A DNA stretch of 64,000 bases from Streptomyces sp. AM 2-1-1 (lineage in GTDB: Bacteria; Actinomycetota; Actinomycetes; Streptomycetales; Streptomycetaceae). Location: positions 2,976,001 through 3,040,000 of the forward strand of contig NZ_CP119147.1 in the NCBI RefSeq assembly GCF_029167645.1, written 5' to 3'. Within the stretch, counting starts at the first letter, position 1, and each line of letters opens with the position of its first letter. Shown here piece by piece: positions 59,663-64,000 of this stretch. A program made the translations under genes and the position numbers. The notes under the pieces are model-generated. The model was given only the letters and a program-made list of their open reading frames with translations. It was not told where the DNA came from and did not search any database.

Positions 59663-60112
59663 TCACGGGCCGAGCAGGGCGCCCAGGCGGTCGAGCAGCG
59701 GGAGCAGCGCGGTGCGCTCCTCCGGGGTGAGCGCCTCCAGCGCGCCGTGCACCACGCGCATCTCGGCGCGGATGCGGTGGGCCAGTTCGGTGCCCTCGGG
59801 GGTGCGGGAGGCCACCTTGGAGCGGCGGTCGTCCGGAGCGGGGGTCCGGACGAGCAGGCCCCGGGTCTCCATGCGGCCGACGAGCCCGGTGGCGTTGGAC
59901 GCGTCGCAGACCAGGTGGCGGGCGAGGGCGCTCATCGGCATCGGCGCGTCGAGCGCGATGAGCGCGCGGGCCTGCGCGCTGCTCAGTCCGTGGCGGGCGG
60001 CGACGGCGGTGAGGTCGTCGGAGTGGCCCCGGACGACGACGGCCAGGGGCTCCAGCAGATCGTCCGGGGTGGGGACGGCGCGGTCGGCGCGGGGTGCCGG
60101 GTGCGGGGGCAT
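59663..60112 (-). CDS. MarR-family transcriptional regulator
   Basis: 149 residues, winged helix with a dimerising pair of helices. The DNA-binding segment (about 40-100; LSSAQARALIALDAPMPMSALARHLVCDASNATGLVGRMETRGLLVRTPAPDDRR) has the MarR DR-D-R/S wing. ATG at 60112 was preferred to one 30 codons upstream that lies past a weak site. Divergent from the aldehyde dehydrogenase; the two TTGA-N5-TCAA boxes between them are its likely site. Confidence 0.87.
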   Translation of the reverse strand: MPPHPAPRADRAVPTPDDLLEPLAVVVRGHSDDLTAVAARHGLSSAQARALIALDAPMPMSALARHLVCDASNATGLVGRMETRGLLVRTPAPDDRRSKVASRTPEGTELAHRIRAEMRVVHGALEALTPEERTALLPLLDRLGALLGP

Positions 60113-60211
60113 GGGGTGGTCATCCTCGGGCAGGGGCGCGACGGAGGTCCGGCGCGGCTCACGGGTGCGGAGCCTCCACGGTACGTCGCCCGCGCGCCGC
60201 ACTCCGATTAC

Positions 60212-60265
60212 TTGACTTGCTCAAGCTCCCGCAGTTACATGGGACGCGTTGCTTGATGATGTCAA
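60212..60265. promoter_or_regulatory. Two TTGA-N5-TCAA MarR operators
   Basis: TTGACTTGCTCAA (60212-60224) and TTGATGATGTCAA (60253-60265) share the form TTGA-N5-TCAA. Their starts are 41 bp apart, close to four helical turns, so two MarR dimers could bind on the same face. They lie between the MarR and aldehyde dehydrogenase starts. Confidence 0.78.
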
Positions 60266-60372
60266 CTTCATCCGCATCCAGAAGTCCTCCGTCTCCGGAC
60301 ACCAGGTCTCCAGACGCCCCGCAGTCTCCGGACACCCCCCACTCTCCAGACGCCTCTCAGCAGGGAGCCTTC

Positions 60373-61689
60373 ATGCCCTCCGAGTCCCCGGCCGACGTCG
60401 TCGCCCGCCTCCGCACCACCTTCCGCACCGGCCGCACCAAGGACCTGGCCTGGCGCACCCACCAGCTGGAGCGGCTGCGCGCCCTGCTCACCGAGCACGG
60501 TGACGAACTCGCCGACGCGCTCCGCGCCGACCTCGGCAAGAGCCGCACCGAGTCCTACCGGACCGAGATCGACTTCACCGTCCGCGAGATCGACCACACC
60601 CTGGAGCACCTCGAGGACTGGCTGCGCCCCGAGCCGGCGCCCGTGCACGCCGGACTCGCCGCCGCCGGCGCCACCGCCTCCACGGTGCGCGACCCGCTCG
60701 GCGTCGTCCTGGTCATCGCCCCGTGGAACTACCCGGTGCAGCTCCTGCTCGCCCCGGTCGCGGGCGCGCTGGCCGGCGGCAACTGCGTGGTGGCCAAGCC
60801 CAGCGAGCTCGCCCCCGCCACCTCCGCCGCCGTGGCCCGGCTGCTCCCCCGGTTCCTGGACACCGACGCGGTCGCCGTCGTCGAGGGCGCCGTGGAGGAG
60901 ACGACGGCCCTGCTGGAGCAGCGCTTCGACCACATCTTCTACACCGGCAACGGCACGGTCGGCCGGATCGTGATGGCCGCCGCGGCGAAGCACCTCACTC
61001 CGGTGACGCTGGAGCTGGGCGGCAAGTCGCCGGTCTTCGTGGACCGGGACACCGACCTGAAGACGGTCGCGCAGCGGCTCGTCTCGGGGAAGTTCCTCAA
61101 CGCGGGCCAGACCTGCGTGGCCCCGGACTACGTCCTCACCGACCGCGAGACCGCCGCCGCCCTCACGGACGCGCTCGCCGCCGCCGTCGAGGCGCAGTTC
61201 GGTACGGACCCCTCGGCCTCCCCCGAGTACGGCCGGATCGTCAACGAGCGCCACTTCGACCGCCTCGTACGCCTGCTGGACTCGGGCCGTACGGTCACCG
61301 GTGGGGCCCACGACCGGGCGACGAAGTACCTCGCGCCGACCGTGCTCGCCGACGTCGCCCCGGACTCCCCGGTGATGGGCGAGGAGATCTTCGGCCCGGT
61401 GCTGCCGGTCCTCACCGTGGACGGCCTGGACGGGGCCATCGAGTTCATCAACGGCCGCGACAAGCCGCTGGCGCTCTACGCGTTCACCGAGTCGGCCGAG
61501 GTCCGCGGGCGGCTGCTGACGGAGACCTCCTCGGGCGGCGTCGGGATCGGCCTGCCGCTGGCCCACCTCACCGTCTCGGACCTGCCGTTCGGCGGGGTCG
61601 GCGAGAGCGGCATGGGCAGCTACCACGGGCGGTACTCGATGGACACCTTCAGCCACCGCAAGGCGGTCCTGGACACCCCGCTGGGCTGA
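60373..61689 (+). CDS. Aldehyde dehydrogenase
   Basis: 438 residues. NAD motif near APWNYPVQLLLAPVAGALAGGNCVVAKPSELAPAT (about 116-150), ELGGKSP (about 214-220), catalytic Cys in FLNAGQTCVAPDYV (about 241-254) and the C-terminal PFGGVGESGMGSYHG. It belongs to the class 3-type group of fatty/aromatic aldehyde dehydrogenases without the usual extended N-terminus. ATG at 60373 has GGGAG six bases upstream; an ATG at 60256 would add 39 residues of a Ser-Pro-Asp repeat inside the operator region. Probably induced by the MarR ligand. Confidence 0.9.
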   Translation: MPSESPADVVARLRTTFRTGRTKDLAWRTHQLERLRALLTEHGDELADALRADLGKSRTESYRTEIDFTVREIDHTLEHLEDWLRPEPAPVHAGLAAAGATASTVRDPLGVVLVIAPWNYPVQLLLAPVAGALAGGNCVVAKPSELAPATSAAVARLLPRFLDTDAVAVVEGAVEETTALLEQRFDHIFYTGNGTVGRIVMAAAAKHLTPVTLELGGKSPVFVDRDTDLKTVAQRLVSGKFLNAGQTCVAPDYVLTDRETAAALTDALAAAVEAQFGTDPSASPEYGRIVNERHFDRLVRLLDSGRTVTGGAHDRATKYLAPTVLADVAPDSPVMGEEIFGPVLPVLTVDGLDGAIEFINGRDKPLALYAFTESAEVRGRLLTETSSGGVGIGLPLAHLTVSDLPFGGVGESGMGSYHGRYSMDTFSHRKAVLDTPLG

Positions 61690-61726
61690 CCGCCCCCCGG
61701 ACCGCCCGGCAGAGGAGCGGGAGGGG

Positions 61727-62449
61727 TCAGACCCTGCCCAGGAACCCCGGATCGGCCGGGCCCATCTGCCGGGCGAAGTCGGCGGCCACGCCGAGTACCT
61801 CCCGCATCGGTACGGCGCGGCGGCTGGTGGCCGCGAGGTCGTCCCGTGCCTCCTTCGACCACAGGAACGGAAACACGGACAGTCCCTGCGCGCAGGAGAG
61901 CGCGGCGGCCTCCTCACGCCAACCGGGCCATCGCAGGCCCTGGTAGAAGTTCTCCATCCCTCCGGAGACCATCCAGGAGATCCACTGCGAGTGGCCCATC
62001 TCCAGCGCCTCCCACTCCAGCGTGTCCGGTGCGAAGTAGATCATCTGTCCCGGGAGACCGGGCCGGGCCGCCGCTCCGGGGTCGTGGCCGTTCAGCGCGA
62101 AGACACCGCCCAGAACGTCATGGCCGACTATCAGGCCGGAGGCCGGACGCCAGGTGGGATCGAAGGCGGCGGGGAACGCGTTGACCTGGGCGAGACCCGG
62201 CAGCCGGCCCTCACCCCCGAAGCCGCCGCCGAACACGCGGACCCACCCGTCGAGGAGCAGGCCGCCGCTGTGCCACGCCAGGGCGCCGAGCGTGGACGCG
62301 ACGGTGACCTGCATCTGGAGCAGACACCGGTCGGCCTCGTCCCGGTCGGCGGGGAGCATGACGACCGGAGTGGTACCGGCGCAGATGAGGTCCCGCACCT
62401 CGGGCCAGGCGGGACGGTCCACGTGGGTCAGTTCGTCGAGTGCGCGCAT
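61727..62449 (-). CDS. DUF2625 family protein
   Basis: 240 residues. The family features are clear: QVTVASTLGALAWHSGGLLLDGWVRVFGGG, GLIVGHDVLGGVFALNG and MIYFAPDTLEWEALEMGHSQWISWMVSGG. No catalytic motif known and no signal or membrane segment. ATG start. Convergent with the aldehyde dehydrogenase gene. Confidence 0.85.
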   Translation of the reverse strand: MRALDELTHVDRPAWPEVRDLICAGTTPVVMLPADRDEADRCLLQMQVTVASTLGALAWHSGGLLLDGWVRVFGGGFGGEGRLPGLAQVNAFPAAFDPTWRPASGLIVGHDVLGGVFALNGHDPGAAARPGLPGQMIYFAPDTLEWEALEMGHSQWISWMVSGGMENFYQGLRWPGWREEAAALSCAQGLSVFPFLWSKEARDDLAATSRRAVPMREVLGVAADFARQMGPADPGFLGRV

Positions 62450-62470
62450 CCCCGGATGATTTCAGCACGC

Positions 62471-62523
62471 GGGAACGGCCGCCCGCTCCCCCGTGCGTAC
62501 GGGAGGTGCGGGCGGCCGTCCCG
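62471..62523 (-). terminator. Hairpin terminating the ccsB-resB operon
   Basis: ACGGCCGCCCGC (62475-62486) pairs perfectly with 62508-62519, and inner bases CTCCC/GGGAG extend it. It lies 17 bp past the ccsB stop on the minus strand, before the DUF2625 gene. Confidence 0.72.
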
Positions 62524-62539
62524 GTCGCGGAGTGGCGTG

Positions 62540-63628
62540 TCAGACCCCGGCGTAGGAGTGCTTGCCGGTGATGAAGATGTTGACGCCGTAGTAGTTGAAG
62601 AGCCAGCAGCCGAAGGCGATGAGCGCCAGGTAGGCGGCCTTGCGGCCCTTCCAGCCGGCGGTCGCGCGGGCGTGCAGGTAGCAGGCGTAGGCGACCCAGG
62701 TGATGAACGACCAGGTCTCCTTGGCGTCCCAGCCCCAGTAGCGGCCCCAGGCCTCGCCGGCCCAGATCGCGCCCGCGATGATCGTGAACGTCCAGAGCGG
62801 GAAGACGGCCGCGTTGGCGCGGTAGGAGAACTTGTCGAGGGTGGCGGCGGAGGGCAGCCGGTCCAGGACGGACTGGGCGAACCGGCCCGGCGTCCCGCCG
62901 TCCTCGATCTTCTTCTCGTAGCTGTCCCGGAAGAGGTAGAGGAGCGTGGCCACCGCGCCGAGGAAGAAGACCGCACCGCAGATGATGGCGGTGGAGACGT
63001 GGATCCACAGCCAGTACGAGTGCAGGGCCGGTACCAGCTGGTCGCTGTCCGTGTAGAGGACGGTGGTGGCGATACCGAGGTCCAGCAGGACCACGGTGAC
63101 CAGCAGCAGACCCATCCAGCGGACGTTCTTGCGGAGCGCGAGCAGGATCAGGTAGGCCGCGACCGCGACCGTGGAGAAGGTGATCGAGAACTCGTACATG
63201 TTGCCCCAGGGGGCACGCTCCACCGAGAGCGCGCGGGCCACGACGCCGCCCGCCTGCACGAGGAAGGCGAGGACGGTCATCGCGACCGCGATCCGGCCCC
63301 ACATGTCGCCCTGGAACGTGCCTCCGGAGGCGCCGGGGCCGTCCGGGACGTCCCGGGTGCCGGCCACGGAGCGGGTGATCACCTGGGGACGTTCCAGCAC
63401 GGTGGTCGAGCCACCCGCCCGGGTGACCTGGACCTTCACCGCGGATCCGGTGGCGGCCCGCTCCTGGGCGGTCAGCGCGGCGGCCGTGCGGCCGACCTTG
63501 CTGCGGCTGCCGAACACCCATTCCGCGATGTGCGCGAGGAAGGCCAGGGTGTAGACGGCCATCGACGAATAGATCAGCACATTGCTGGTGTGCGCCAGAT
63601 TCTCGTTGGTGGCGGCGGCGAGATTCAC
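62540..63628 (-). CDS. ccsB: Cytochrome c biogenesis protein CcsB
   Basis: 362 residues, eight or more membrane helices. The heme-handling WWD-type motif is WGWDAKETWSFITW (about 297-310), with His residues in flanking loops (for example ALHSYWLWIHV). With ResB (CcsA/Ccs1 partner) it carries and attaches heme to apocytochrome c in system II. The GTG at 63628 overlaps the resB stop by 4 bp (GTGA). It is the distal gene of a resB-ccsB operon. Confidence 0.92.
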   Translation of the reverse strand: MNLAAATNENLAHTSNVLIYSSMAVYTLAFLAHIAEWVFGSRSKVGRTAAALTAQERAATGSAVKVQVTRAGGSTTVLERPQVITRSVAGTRDVPDGPGASGGTFQGDMWGRIAVAMTVLAFLVQAGGVVARALSVERAPWGNMYEFSITFSTVAVAAYLILLALRKNVRWMGLLLVTVVLLDLGIATTVLYTDSDQLVPALHSYWLWIHVSTAIICGAVFFLGAVATLLYLFRDSYEKKIEDGGTPGRFAQSVLDRLPSAATLDKFSYRANAAVFPLWTFTIIAGAIWAGEAWGRYWGWDAKETWSFITWVAYACYLHARATAGWKGRKAAYLALIAFGCWLFNYYGVNIFITGKHSYAGV

Positions 63629-64000
63629 TTCTCAGCCCCTTCGGCAGTGTCTGCGGCAGGTACGTCGGGACCGGGACCGGGTTCGGTCACGGCGTCGGTC
63701 TCCGGCCCCGGGTGGGGGCCGGGCTGCGGTGGTGGTGCGGTCGGCGCCACGTCGTTGAGCGCGACGGCCAGCGCCAGCAGTTCCTCGGGCAGCTTCGCGG
63801 ACTCGCTGCGGCCGAGTCCGGCCATCTCCACGACGGTCACCCCGTCGGCCCCGCGCACGGCCCGCACCCAGACGCGGCGGCGCTGGATGAAGAGCGAGCC
63901 GGCGAGTCCGGCGATGGCCGCGACGGCCCCGCCGAGCGCCCAGCCGGCGGCCGGCTGACGGGAGATCTGGAAGCTCGCCCACTCCTCGACGCCGTCGAAG
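63625..64000 (-). CDS. resB: Cytochrome c biogenesis protein ResB (partial, C-terminus)
   Basis: C-terminal ~124 residues of a gene running off the window. The reading frame (FDGVEEWASFQISRQPAAGWALGGAVAAIAGL) and the last membrane helix (about AGLAGSLFIQRRRVWVRA) match the conserved end of ResB/Ccs1 proteins, which bind heme with CcsB. A Pro/Gly-rich, disordered 40-residue tail follows. It overlaps ccsB by 4 bp. Confidence 0.9.
   Translation of the reverse strand, partial: FDGVEEWASFQISRQPAAGWALGGAVAAIAGLAGSLFIQRRRVWVRAVRGADGVTVVEMAGLGRSESAKLPEELLALAVALNDVAPTAPPPQPGPHPGPETDAVTEPGPGPDVPAADTAEGAEK

Overview
The window is typical Streptomyces or close-relative chromosome. GC is very high with strong third-position GC bias, GTG starts are common, and many genes overlap by 4 bp (ATGA/GTGA). 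The gene families also fit: paired XRE-DUF5753 and DUF397 genes, GPP34, a fused F420 gene (CofG-CofH), the futalosine menaquinone pathway, a CU044_5270/ECF sigma pair and CcsB/ResB. I saw no rRNA, tRNA, CRISPR array, transposase or phage gene. The window cuts a ResB gene at its right edge and may clip the VanZ gene at its left.

Layout. 0-10 kb: VanZ-like protein, aminoglycoside-phosphotransferase-fold kinase, a large membrane protein, a D,D-carboxypeptidase with a very long disordered N-terminus, a GPP34 protein and an XRE-DUF5753/DUF397 pair. 10-23 kb: a sodium:solute symporter, then a run of small regulator-target modules (TetX-like oxygenase/TetR, TetR/aldo-keto reductase, ECF sigma/CU044_5270, universal stress protein/cyclase, DUF1772/TetR), each with visible inverted repeats in the divergent promoter, and a DUF2316 pseudogene. 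23-30 kb: a second XRE/DUF397 locus whose regulator carries an in-frame TAG, a DinB protein, an RsbQ-RsbP-STAS energy-stress operon, an old yellow enzyme with a divergent MerR, and an MmyB-type regulator divergent from an MFS pump. 33-40 kb: an aminotransferase, the F420 gene cofGH (fbiC) and a nearby F420-type luciferase-like oxidoreductase. 41-50 kb: an M23-like secreted protein, a TIGR04222 protein, and a lipid block (acyl-CoA ligase, thiolase, FabG4-type reductase, MaoC dehydratase, TetR). 50-64 kb: a dicarboxylate symporter behind a 21-codon leader peptide, then mqnE, lrp, and the ubiX/ubiA/ubiD homologues of late menaquinone synthesis, a MarR/aldehyde dehydrogenase pair, DUF2625, and ccsB-resB for cytochrome c maturation.

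How it fits together. The right third is respiratory: futalosine menaquinone enzymes and cytochrome c maturation. The lipid block has the same arrangement I recall for mycobacterial fadA2 / fabG4-htdX. A 14-bp palindrome of the form TTAC-N6-GTAA lies between thiolase and FabG, before the TetR gene, and before the distant universal-stress/cyclase operon, which suggests one small TetR regulon. Three reading frames (XRE regulator, DUF2316 remnant, a 48-codon small ORF) are interrupted by in-frame TAG codons; simple decay is the likeliest cause, but the coincidence is worth checking.
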